From contig JADIMG010000003.1 of NCBI GenBank assembly GCA_017694875.1, positions 1 through 64,000 of the forward strand: a stretch of 64,000 nt of DNA, written 5' to 3'. Shown here piece by piece: positions 9,064 to 16,249 of the stretch. Source of the DNA: Candidatus Gallipaludibacter merdavium. GTDB lineage: Bacteria; Bacteroidota; Bacteroidia; Bacteroidales; Paludibacteraceae. The notes under the pieces were generated by a model. It worked only from the letters and a program-made list of their open reading frames with translations, was not told where the DNA came from and did no database searches. Every line of letters starts with the position of its first letter. The first letter of the stretch is position 1. Made by a program: the position numbers and the translations under genes.

Positions 9064-9969
9064 ATGATTCAGCTACAAAAATACACATGGCTTATTGATA
9101 CCATACGGCGTGCCGGTAAGATAACATTTGAAGAGATTTCTGACCGTTGGGAACGCAACAAGGATATGAGCGACTACAAACCGCTGAGCCGTGCTACCTT
9201 TAATCGTTGGAAAGATGCTATTTTCAGCCAGTTCGGCATCATTATTTCCTGTCAGCGTGTGGGAGGATACCTATATTATATCGAAAATCCGGAAGACATT
9301 GATGATGATGATTTGAAGAAATGGATGCTTGATTCGTTTGCGGTGAGTAATCTCATTCATGAACATCTTTCATTGAAAGGCAGGATTCTTGTGAACCAGA
9401 TACCATCAGCCCATCAACATTTAGGCATATTGCTGGAAGCCATGAAAGAAAACCGAATAGTAACCATCACCTATTGTGCCTTCAACAAGACAAAAAGTCA
9501 TACGTTTTCCATTGCTCCTTATTGCGTCAAACTGTTTGAAGGGCGTTGGTATGTTTTGGCACATAATATCCAATATAATGACATCCGGACTTACGGACTG
9601 GACCGAATTGAAGCATTGGAAATAGAGGACGGCACTTTCAAATTACCCCAAACATTTTCCGGGGCCGAATATTTTTCTCCTTTTTTCGGCATTGTAACGG
9701 ACAAAAAAATCGAGGCTGAAAGAATCGTTATCAGAGCATTTAACCAGCATATTTCTTATTTAAACTCATTACCACTGCACCATAGTCAAAAATTATTGGA
9801 GAACCATGGTGAGTATGCAGACTTTGAGTTGTATCTTGCTCCTACTTATGACTTTATCATGCGCTTGCTTCATATGGGTTCCATGATTGAAGTCCTTTCA
9901 CCTTTGAGTCTCCGAAATACCATGAAAGAATGGATTTCGGGAATGTATGATTTGTACAAGAAAGATTAG
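9064..9969 (+). CDS. WYL-domain transcriptional regulator
   Basis: 301 residues. The N-terminal region (about 1-75) looks like a winged helix adapted to DNA binding (LIDTIRRAGKITFEEISDRW ... ATFNRWKDAIFSQFG). The middle carries the WYL domain, starting near residue 130 (AMKENRIVTITYCAF) with the ligand-contact segment YCVKLFEGRWYVLAHN and the dimer-forming RTYGLDRIEALEI. A WCX-like C-terminal domain follows. WYL proteins sense nucleotides or nucleic acid ends and often control phage defence loci; here the divergent AAA ATPase gene is the obvious candidate target. Such proteins are also scattered widely in Bacteroidales genomes without a defence link. No other gene follows on the same strand before the terminator of glmM. 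Confidence 0.85.
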   Translation: MIQLQKYTWLIDTIRRAGKITFEEISDRWERNKDMSDYKPLSRATFNRWKDAIFSQFGIIISCQRVGGYLYYIENPEDIDDDDLKKWMLDSFAVSNLIHEHLSLKGRILVNQIPSAHQHLGILLEAMKENRIVTITYCAFNKTKSHTFSIAPYCVKLFEGRWYVLAHNIQYNDIRTYGLDRIEALEIEDGTFKLPQTFSGAEYFSPFFGIVTDKKIEAERIVIRAFNQHISYLNSLPLHHSQKLLENHGEYADFELYLAPTYDFIMRLLHMGSMIEVLSPLSLRNTMKEWISGMYDLYKKD

Positions 9970-9986
9970 TGGTATTGATTGGAATT

Positions 9987-10020
9987 CTGGATACCGAATC
10001 GGAATACGGGATGACGTTTG
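9987..10020. repeat. Degenerate copy of the palindromic repeat
   Basis: CTGGATACCGAATCGGAATACGG-like sequence followed by GATGACGTTTG keeps the frame of the family found at 15.2, 26.2, 32-33 and 38.6 kb (CTGGATACCGCA...TGCGGTATGACGTTT) but the palindrome is damaged. It sits just after the WYL gene. Confidence 0.6.
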
Positions 10021-10069
10021 AATGAGATGCCTAGCAAAATGCGGCTAACAAATTAGATTGAAAATTTAA

Positions 10070-10104
10070 CCGCCCACAGCGGACATTATATCCATTATGG
10101 GCGG
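10070..10104 (-). terminator. Terminator after glmM
   Basis: CCGCCCA and TGGGCGG arms flank a 21-base loop; on the minus strand a T-rich stretch (TTAAATTTT) follows. It lies about 30 bases past the glmM stop. Confidence 0.6.
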
Positions 10105-10133
10105 GGCCTTATCAAAAAATCAACTATTCTTCC

Positions 10134-11531
10134 TTATTCTTCTGATATTCCGGCGAGGCGTTTGATTTCGGCCATGGTGGCACGGGCAAAATTGTCGGCC
10201 TGCTCCATGGTTGGTGCTTCGGAATAAACGCGGATAATCGGTTCGGTGTTTGATTTGCGCAAATGTACCCAACCTTGCTGGAAATCAATCTTCAAGCCAT
10301 CGGCATCGTTGGTTTCAAACTGCTTGTAGATGCCTTTCATCGCAATCAATATAGCATCCACATCAATCTGCGGTGTGAGGTCTATGCGGTTTTTAGAGAT
10401 GAAATAGTTCGGATAGCTGGCGCGCAGTTCGGAAACAGTGCAGTGCTTTTTGGCCAATTGGGTCAAGAACAAGGCAATGCCCACCAAAGCATCACGGCCA
10501 TAGTGCAATTCCGGATAAATCACTCCGCCATTGCCTTCGCCACCGATTACAGCATTGGTTTCCTTCATGGCTGCCACCACATTCACTTCACCAACAGCTG
10601 AAGCCTTGTAGCTGCCCCCATGACGCAAAGTTATATCACGCAATGCACGTGTAGAGCTCATATTGCTCACCGTATTGCCAGGAGTGTGGTCCAAAACATA
10701 GTCGGCTACTGATACCAAAGTATATTCCTCACCGAACATCTCGCCGTTTTCACAGATGATGGCCAAGCGGTCCACGTCAGGGTCAACCACAAAACCTACA
10801 TCCACACCACCCAGTTTCATGCAGTTGGATATTTCCGTAAGATGCTGCGGAAGCGGTTCCGGGTTGTGTGGGAAATGTCCGTCGGGCGTGCAATTCTGTT
10901 TCACAATCTTATGAACACCCAACGCATCGAGCAAGGCAGGAATGGCAATACCACCTACGGAATTGACACAATCGACAGCCACTGTGAAATCGGCTTTGCG
11001 GATAGCTTCCACATCCACCAAAGGCAATGCCAATACAGCTTCAATGTGGCGTTGTGTATATTCGTCCTTATGAATCAGCTTGCCCAATTGGTCCACCTCA
11101 GCAAATACAAAATCCTCTTTTTCGGCAATGGCCAAAACCTCTTTGCCTTCCTTATCGTTCAGGAACTCTCCCTTGCTGTTGAGCAGTTTCAGTGCGTTCC
11201 ATTGTTTAGGGTTGTGGCTGGCAGTGAGGATAATGCCACCGGCTGCCTGTTCAAAAGTAACCGCCATTTCGGTGGTTGGAGTGGAAGCCAGACCAATGTT
11301 CACCACGTCGAATCCCATACCCATAAGTGTGCCGCACACCAATTGTTCCACCATCGGTCCTGAGATACGTGCATCACGTCCCACTACAATTTTCTTGTTT
11401 TCGCCAGCTGTTTTGGCTATAAAAGTGGCATAAGCAGCCGTAAATCGTGCTATATCAATCGGACTCAGTCCTTCACCAACGCGGCCGCCAATCGTACCGC
11501 GAATGCCTGAAATTGATTTAATCAGTGACAT
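10134..11531 (-). CDS. glmM: Phosphoglucosamine mutase (phosphohexomutase family)
   Basis: 465 residues. The enzyme interconverts glucosamine 6-phosphate and glucosamine 1-phosphate for peptidoglycan and LPS precursors. The phosphoserine loop is GIILTASHNPKQWNA (about residues 95-110), the magnesium loop is DPDVDRLAI, and the sugar-binding loop is GEGNGGVIYP; the phosphate-binding loop near the end is RKSNTEPIIRVYSEA. The overall form is closer to the archaeal-type PGM/PMM group than to E. coli GlmM, which is normal for Bacteroidetes, so phosphomannomutase activity cannot be excluded. It is the last gene of thrA-FKBP-DUF4827-glmM, 4 bases after the DUF4827 stop. Confidence 0.85.
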   Translation of the reverse strand: MSLIKSISGIRGTIGGRVGEGLSPIDIARFTAAYATFIAKTAGENKKIVVGRDARISGPMVEQLVCGTLMGMGFDVVNIGLASTPTTEMAVTFEQAAGGIILTASHNPKQWNALKLLNSKGEFLNDKEGKEVLAIAEKEDFVFAEVDQLGKLIHKDEYTQRHIEAVLALPLVDVEAIRKADFTVAVDCVNSVGGIAIPALLDALGVHKIVKQNCTPDGHFPHNPEPLPQHLTEISNCMKLGGVDVGFVVDPDVDRLAIICENGEMFGEEYTLVSVADYVLDHTPGNTVSNMSSTRALRDITLRHGGSYKASAVGEVNVVAAMKETNAVIGGEGNGGVIYPELHYGRDALVGIALFLTQLAKKHCTVSELRASYPNYFISKNRIDLTPQIDVDAILIAMKGIYKQFETNDADGLKIDFQQGWVHLRKSNTEPIIRVYSEAPTMEQADNFARATMAEIKRLAGISEE

Positions 11532-11535
11532 ATAC

Positions 11536-12060
11536 TTATTTCTTTATTTTAATCTTCATATCATATCCATAAGGGGTGGCAGGACGCATATCGGACGAAA
11601 ATCCCTGCTTGGAAGGCACAATCATACGTGCCTCCGAATTGTTTCGCTTCATGTAGCTCACTGCCTCATGGAATGCATTGCAAGCATTTTCATCACTGTA
11701 ATTACCATACTGGAACTCAATCGGATAATCCGTCTGCATATAGCTGGTTGTATCGGCATATTCAGTCAAGGAATAACGCATGTAGCGCAATGCGATGATA
11801 TCTTTCACACGTGCCGTATCATTGCCGCTACCCTTGCTAACCAACTGGAAATAGACTCCGCTTTCCAGGAGGACATATTCGTTTTCTGCAAAGACCGAAT
11901 CAGTGGGCCATGATTCCAACACATGAATGCCCTGACGTTCTATAAATGCGTCGATTATCTTCTGTTCAGCTTTCAATTCTTGCGCATACGTTTCTTCATT
12001 GCAGGAATACAATCCTAACACCAAAGCCGCTGTCGTGACCAATAAAAGAAGTTTCTTCAT
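11536..12060 (-). CDS. DUF4827-type lipoprotein
   Basis: 174 residues with a lipoprotein signal: MKKLLLLVTTAALVLGLYSC, the cysteine at residue 20 being the expected lipidation site. The mature part (ELKAEQKIIDAFIERQGIHV, ESGVYFQLVSKGSGND, IIALRYMRYSLTEYAD) resembles a degenerate FKBP fold and matches what I recall of DUF4827, found next to glmM in Bacteroides. The similarity in layout to its upstream neighbour, also FKBP-like, suggests an old duplication. Probably periplasmic or on the outer membrane inner leaflet; the function is unknown. Confidence 0.7.
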   Translation of the reverse strand: MKKLLLLVTTAALVLGLYSCNEETYAQELKAEQKIIDAFIERQGIHVLESWPTDSVFAENEYVLLESGVYFQLVSKGSGNDTARVKDIIALRYMRYSLTEYADTTSYMQTDYPIEFQYGNYSDENACNAFHEAVSYMKRNNSEARMIVPSKQGFSSDMRPATPYGYDMKIKIKK

Positions 12061-12112
12061 ACAATTTCTATTTTAGGCTGCAAATTTCCGATTATTCAGA
12101 CAAATATACAAA

Positions 12113-12628
12113 TCATTCACTTATCTTCAGTTCTATCCTTACACATGCGTAAGGCAATATATCATCGTCGCCACGCTGCCCGTAAGCCAGATACCATGGT
12201 GCCAGGATAGACACAGAATCGCCAGTATGCAAATATTCCATGCACATGTCCACGGCGTTGGTCACCTCTTTACGGCCAGGTGTAATGAACAGTTGCTCAT
12301 CCTTGCACAAACGGGTTGAATCGGACAAGAGATAAACCTGTTGCCTTATCTGCACCTGTTCCATGGTTGATACCGGTCGGCTGCCCCCTTTCTTAGCAAT
12401 ATAATACCAATAACCCATATCATCGAGCACATAAGGCTTGTCCTGTCCTTTTACATAAAACGCCAGTTCATTACCAGCCGCCTGCACATAACGCTGATTC
12501 ATTTCCAGCAAGTTCAAGGCCACCGTATCCTTTTCGGGGCGGTTGGAAGGCGATTGAGGTTTGGTGCGCCTACATGAAGCCAAAGGCAACAGCAAACCTG
12601 CCAAAGCTATAAGAATTATCTTTTTCAT
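12113..12628 (-). CDS. FKBP-type peptidyl-prolyl isomerase-like lipoprotein
   Basis: 171 residues, with a lipoprotein signal ending LLLPLASC (cysteine 19). The mature domain carries FKBP-like features: MGYWYYIAKKGG near residue 72, and a C-terminal ILAPWYLAYGQRGDDDILPYACVRIELKI matching the FKBP strand-loop-strand ending (PsylAYG..g....pp...l.f.v.L). It resembles gliding-motility-associated GldI-type isomerases of Bacteroidetes. The ATG overlaps the thrA stop in a TAATG arrangement, so translation is coupled. Whether isomerase activity is retained cannot be judged; a chaperone role in the periplasm is the family expectation. Confidence 0.75.
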   Translation of the reverse strand: MKKIILIALAGLLLPLASCRRTKPQSPSNRPEKDTVALNLLEMNQRYVQAAGNELAFYVKGQDKPYVLDDMGYWYYIAKKGGSRPVSTMEQVQIRQQVYLLSDSTRLCKDEQLFITPGRKEVTNAVDMCMEYLHTGDSVSILAPWYLAYGQRGDDDILPYACVRIELKISE

Positions 12629-15066
12629 TATCGTATGTTTGCTATACTGATTATGTCTGCAAATACACCGGCTGCGGTTACGGAAGCTCCGGCTCCATAT
12701 CCCTTTATCACCATCGGATATTCCTTGTAGCGCTCCGTGGTCAGCAAGATGATGTTGTTACTGCCCTGCAAATCATAGAACGGATGTTTTTCCTCTATCT
12801 CTTCCAGGCCTACCTTGCACACGCCACGTTCCATGGAAGCCACAAAACGCCAGCACTTGTTTTCCGCTGCAAGCTGCTTTCTGCGGCGTTCAAATGTTTC
12901 ATCCAGCGCCGGAATACGTTCCCAAAATTCATCCAATGTGCCTATAAAACAATTTTCCGGGAGGAAAAGTTCCTGGCGCACATCCGATTGCTCTATTTTG
13001 TAGCCAGCTTCACGAGCCAGTATCACCAATTTCCTTACAACGTCCTTGCCACTCAAGTCAATTCGGGGGTCTGGTTCGGAAAATCCCGCCTCTTGTGCCA
13101 TGCGAATGGCCTTACTCAAAGTAATATCTTCGCTGATGGTGTTGAAAATATAGTTGAGCGTACCCGACAAAACGGCTTCAATCTTCAAAATCGTATCGCC
13201 CGAATTAATCAGGCTGTTCATTGTGTTGATAATGGGCAAGCCAGCCCCTACATTGGTTTCAAAGAGAAATTTCACCCCGTGTGTACGGGTATATTCCTTC
13301 AGTTGGGCATATTGCGCATAGTCAGACGAAGCGGCAATCTTGTTGGCCGCCACCACCGATATGTTGTGCTGAAGGAACAAAGGATAGAGGGCTGCCACAT
13401 CGGCACTTGCCGTACAATCAACCACCACGGAATTGAAGATGTTCATGCCAATCACCTCGTCGGCCAAGCGAACCGGCGTTGAAGGAAAGCCCTTGGCACG
13501 CAAATCGCTGATGCACGTATCCAACGGCAATCCGTCGCTATCGGTGAGGAGCTTGTTGGACGATGCCACACCCACCACATTTATCTTCAGCCGCTTGCTC
13601 TCCATCAGCTTATCGTGCTGCTGGCGCAATTGCTCTATCAGACTGCTGCCAACAGTGCCCACACCAATCACAAACAGATTGAGCACCTGATATTCCGAAA
13701 GGAAGAAAGAATCGTGTATAACATTCAAGGCCTTGCGGAGCGATTCCTTTTTCACAACAAACGAAATGTTGATTTCCTGCGCTCCCTGTGCACATGCCAC
13801 CACGTTGATACCATTGCGTCCGAGGGTGCCAAACAGTTTTCCGGCTATACCCGGCATGTGACGCATGGAACCACCCACTACAGCCACAGTGGCCAAACCG
13901 TCTTCAGTAAAAATATTGCTGATTTCGCCTTGCGCCATTTCGTGGGCAAACTCTTCACGCAACACACGGATAGCCTTTTCTGCATCCACGGGACGGATAC
14001 CGATAGAGGTATTGTTTTCAGAAGATGCCTGTGACACAAGGAACACACTGATGCCGTTTTTGGCCAATGCACGGAAGATACGGTAGTTCACACCGATAAT
14101 ACCCACCATACCCAATCCCTGCACGGTCAGCAAGGCCATATCGTTGACGCTCGAAATACCCTTAATAGGACGCTCGGGGTCGCTGGTTGTCTTAGCCGAA
14201 ATATAGGTGCCCTTTGCCGTCGGATTAAACGTATTTTTGATGCGAATGGGAATGTTTTTGTGGTAAACAGGGAAAATCGTAGGAGGATAGATGACACGCA
14301 CACCAAAGTTGCACAACTCCATTGCCTCTGTAAAATTCAGCTCCTCAATGGTATAGGCCGTATCGACAATGGTCGGGTCGGCTGTCATGAATCCGTCCAC
14401 GTCGGTCCATATTTCCAAACAGGAGGCATTTAAGGCGGCGGCCACCACAGCAGCGGTATAATCAGAACCGCCACGTCCCAAGTTGGTGATGTTTTCCGTT
14501 GTACGGTCTTTGGCAATGAATCCACCCAAAACGGCTATGCCTTCGTGCTGGCCAAACACCCCACGGATGCGACTGTTTGTCTCTTCAAAGTCCACCACAT
14601 GCTTGCCAAACTGGCATTCCGTACGCATAATTTCCATGGCTTCATAATGTTTCGCTCCCGAAAGCATATTCGCCACCATCAAAGCCGCACAACGCTCGCC
14701 ATAACTGACAATCGTATCGGTGATACGTTCCGACACATCCCGGATAAGATAGACTCCACGCAGGATATTTCCCAAATCGGCAAACAAGGACTGCATGCCT
14801 TTTTCCACCACCTCTTTGCGTTCGGGCAATACGGCATAATGCGCCAAATCAAAATGACGCTCTTCCAAACGTGCCAAACCGCTTTCATATTGTTCACGTT
14901 CACCATGGGCAGCAAGCTCAACCAAACGGAACAATTCGTCCGTAACATCCGACAAAGCGGATACGACCACTATAACATCTTCCTGCTGGGTTAAAACAAT
15001 CTCCTTTACACGGTCAACACCTTCATGCGTTCCAATAGAGGTGCCGCCAAACTTCAATACCTTCAT
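12628..15066 (-). CDS. thrA: Bifunctional aspartate kinase / homoserine dehydrogenase I
   Basis: 812 residues from the ATG at 15066. The longer reading frame to 15108 is rejected because the promoter -7 box (15097-15104) lies inside it. The N-terminal kinase begins MKVLKFGGTSIGTHEG and has LGRGGSDYTAAVVAAAL; a pair of ACT domains (about residues 310-455, LTVQGLGMVGIIGVNYRIF and VAVVGGSMRHMPG) gives feedback control by threonine; the dehydrogenase starts near 465 with LFVIGVGTVGSSLIEQL and contains AANKIAASSDY and LSGTLNYIFN. The protein catalyses the first and third steps of threonine/methionine synthesis from aspartate. thrB and thrC are not downstream; instead two lipoprotein genes and glmM follow. 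Confidence 0.93.
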   Translation of the reverse strand: MKVLKFGGTSIGTHEGVDRVKEIVLTQQEDVIVVVSALSDVTDELFRLVELAAHGEREQYESGLARLEERHFDLAHYAVLPERKEVVEKGMQSLFADLGNILRGVYLIRDVSERITDTIVSYGERCAALMVANMLSGAKHYEAMEIMRTECQFGKHVVDFEETNSRIRGVFGQHEGIAVLGGFIAKDRTTENITNLGRGGSDYTAAVVAAALNASCLEIWTDVDGFMTADPTIVDTAYTIEELNFTEAMELCNFGVRVIYPPTIFPVYHKNIPIRIKNTFNPTAKGTYISAKTTSDPERPIKGISSVNDMALLTVQGLGMVGIIGVNYRIFRALAKNGISVFLVSQASSENNTSIGIRPVDAEKAIRVLREEFAHEMAQGEISNIFTEDGLATVAVVGGSMRHMPGIAGKLFGTLGRNGINVVACAQGAQEINISFVVKKESLRKALNVIHDSFFLSEYQVLNLFVIGVGTVGSSLIEQLRQQHDKLMESKRLKINVVGVASSNKLLTDSDGLPLDTCISDLRAKGFPSTPVRLADEVIGMNIFNSVVVDCTASADVAALYPLFLQHNISVVAANKIAASSDYAQYAQLKEYTRTHGVKFLFETNVGAGLPIINTMNSLINSGDTILKIEAVLSGTLNYIFNTISEDITLSKAIRMAQEAGFSEPDPRIDLSGKDVVRKLVILAREAGYKIEQSDVRQELFLPENCFIGTLDEFWERIPALDETFERRRKQLAAENKCWRFVASMERGVCKVGLEEIEEKHPFYDLQGSNNIILLTTERYKEYPMVIKGYGAGASVTAAGVFADIISIANIR

Positions 15067-15096
15067 ACTAGTTTTTTCAATCTCAGAAATAACTTG

Positions 15097-15128
15097 CAAT
15101 ATTAGCAAAAATCTCCGATATACCCAAA
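15097..15128 (-). promoter_or_regulatory. Promoter for the thrA operon
   Basis: Minus strand: TTTG (complement of 15125-15128), 20 bases, then TAATATTG (15097-15104), one base off TAnnTTTG. The predicted transcription start near 15090 fixes the thrA start at 15066. Confidence 0.65.
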
Positions 15129-15139
15129 GGGATGATTCT

Positions 15140-15565
15140 ATGCGTTGATGGGTTTAGGATACGGACGCTGATGACCTTGCTGCTGGATACCGCATTGCTG
15201 CGGTATGACGTTTAGAACAGACACTGGAAGCCTTACTACAGAATAGTGCATTGCGACGAGATGGCTTTGAAAACGGACGCTGAAAGCCAATGCAACTGGA
15301 TACCGCATCGAGTGCGGTATGACGTTTAGAACAGACACTGGAAGCCTTGCTACAGAATAGTGCATTTCTGCGGAATGACATTAAGGGCGGAGGCTAAAAG
15401 CCGAGCTGCTGGATACCATTTTTGGGTGGTGTACATTGAAACGGACGTTGGGGCTGGCGCTGTTATCCTATGCTTCTGGATACCGCATCGAGTGCGGTAT
15501 GACATTTAAAACGGACGCAAGAAGCCTTGCGACTGGATTCCGCATTTCTGCGGAATGACATTAAG
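15140..15565. repeat. Cluster of palindromic intergenic repeats
   Basis: At least four good copies of a 25-28 base imperfect palindrome: CTGGATACCGCA-ttgc-TGCGGTATGAC near 15183, CTGGATACCGCA-tcgag-TGCGGTATGAC near 15296 and 15476, and CTGGATTCCGCA-ttc-TGCGGAATGAC near 15532, plus degraded ones near 15240, 15355 and 15410. Each is followed by similar flanking words such as GTTTAGAACAGACACTGGAAGCC. The short minus-strand open frames here are products of the repeats. The cluster fills the gap between thrA and the small secreted protein gene on the left border of the restriction island. Confidence 0.85.
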
Positions 15566-15623
15566 AATGGAGGCGGAAGGTGGGTTGGAGCGACGAACGG
15601 GAGGCTGAGAGAGGAGATGGGAT

Positions 15624-15974
15624 TTATTCGCGTTCGAAAAACGTTCCATTGCCATAAAAAGGCCATTCCAACACGCCTTCATCAAACGTGGAAAGGAAAG
15701 GACTGTAGCGGAATTCCATGTAGAGGTTGGTGCCCTTAATTTGATACATTCTGGAATGTACACGCTCCCCTATCTCCACATTATAGGTGCCTTCATCCAA
15801 ATCTGTCGGAACGAACACAAATTTCACTTCATCGCCATCTTCATCCAGACTACCATCGGGCAAACCCATCTTTTCATAGACCGCCACCACCTCGTGTTCT
15901 TCGGCTGCTGTTATCTGTGCCCATGCGCCTATCGCCCACAATGCCAATACCATCAAAAAGAAAGTCCGTTTCAT
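15624..15974 (-). CDS. Small exported protein of unknown function
   Basis: 116 residues with a clear signal peptide (MKRTFFLMVLALWAIGAWAQ, cleavage after about residue 20). The mature part of about 95 residues is acidic (GLPDGSLDEDGDEVKFVFVP) and ends in a segment rich in aromatic residues (YMEFRYSPFLSTFDEG). I do not recognise a family. It stands alone between the repeat cluster and the restriction island, with no obvious promoter or partner. Real signal peptide and normal codon use support it as a gene. Confidence 0.6.
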   Translation of the reverse strand: MKRTFFLMVLALWAIGAWAQITAAEEHEVVAVYEKMGLPDGSLDEDGDEVKFVFVPTDLDEGTYNVEIGERVHSRMYQIKGTNLYMEFRYSPFLSTFDEGVLEWPFYGNGTFFERE

Positions 15975-16142
15975 AAGTGCCTGTTTTAATTTGGAGATAT
16001 TCAGGAGATATCAAATAGTGTTCCATCGTGTCAGAGCCACACAAACATATTATTCAAAACTTTTTATTTACCAACCCTCAAAATACAACAACAATATAAT
16101 TCAAAAGTGCACAATCAACTTAATGTATTGAATATTATTATG

Positions 16143-16150
16143 TATATTTG
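16143..16150 (+). promoter_or_regulatory. -7 box upstream of the restriction operon
   Basis: TATATTTG, an exact TAnnTTTG match about 100 bases before the hsdR ATG, with a weak -33 region. The leader would be about 93 bases and very AT-rich; no structure was recognised in it. Confidence 0.5.
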
Positions 16151-16249
16151 CATAATCAAATCGAAAACAAAAAACTGCAGATATACTCTCATTAAACACA
16201 CATATCTGAATAATATACAACTTCCGATAATATAAAAATATAGGAATAT

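Noticed and set aside
15067..15108. Upstream start of ThrA at 15108
   Set aside because: The extra residues (LILQVISEIEKTS) precede the conserved kinase start MKVLKFGGTS and overlap the promoter -7 box.
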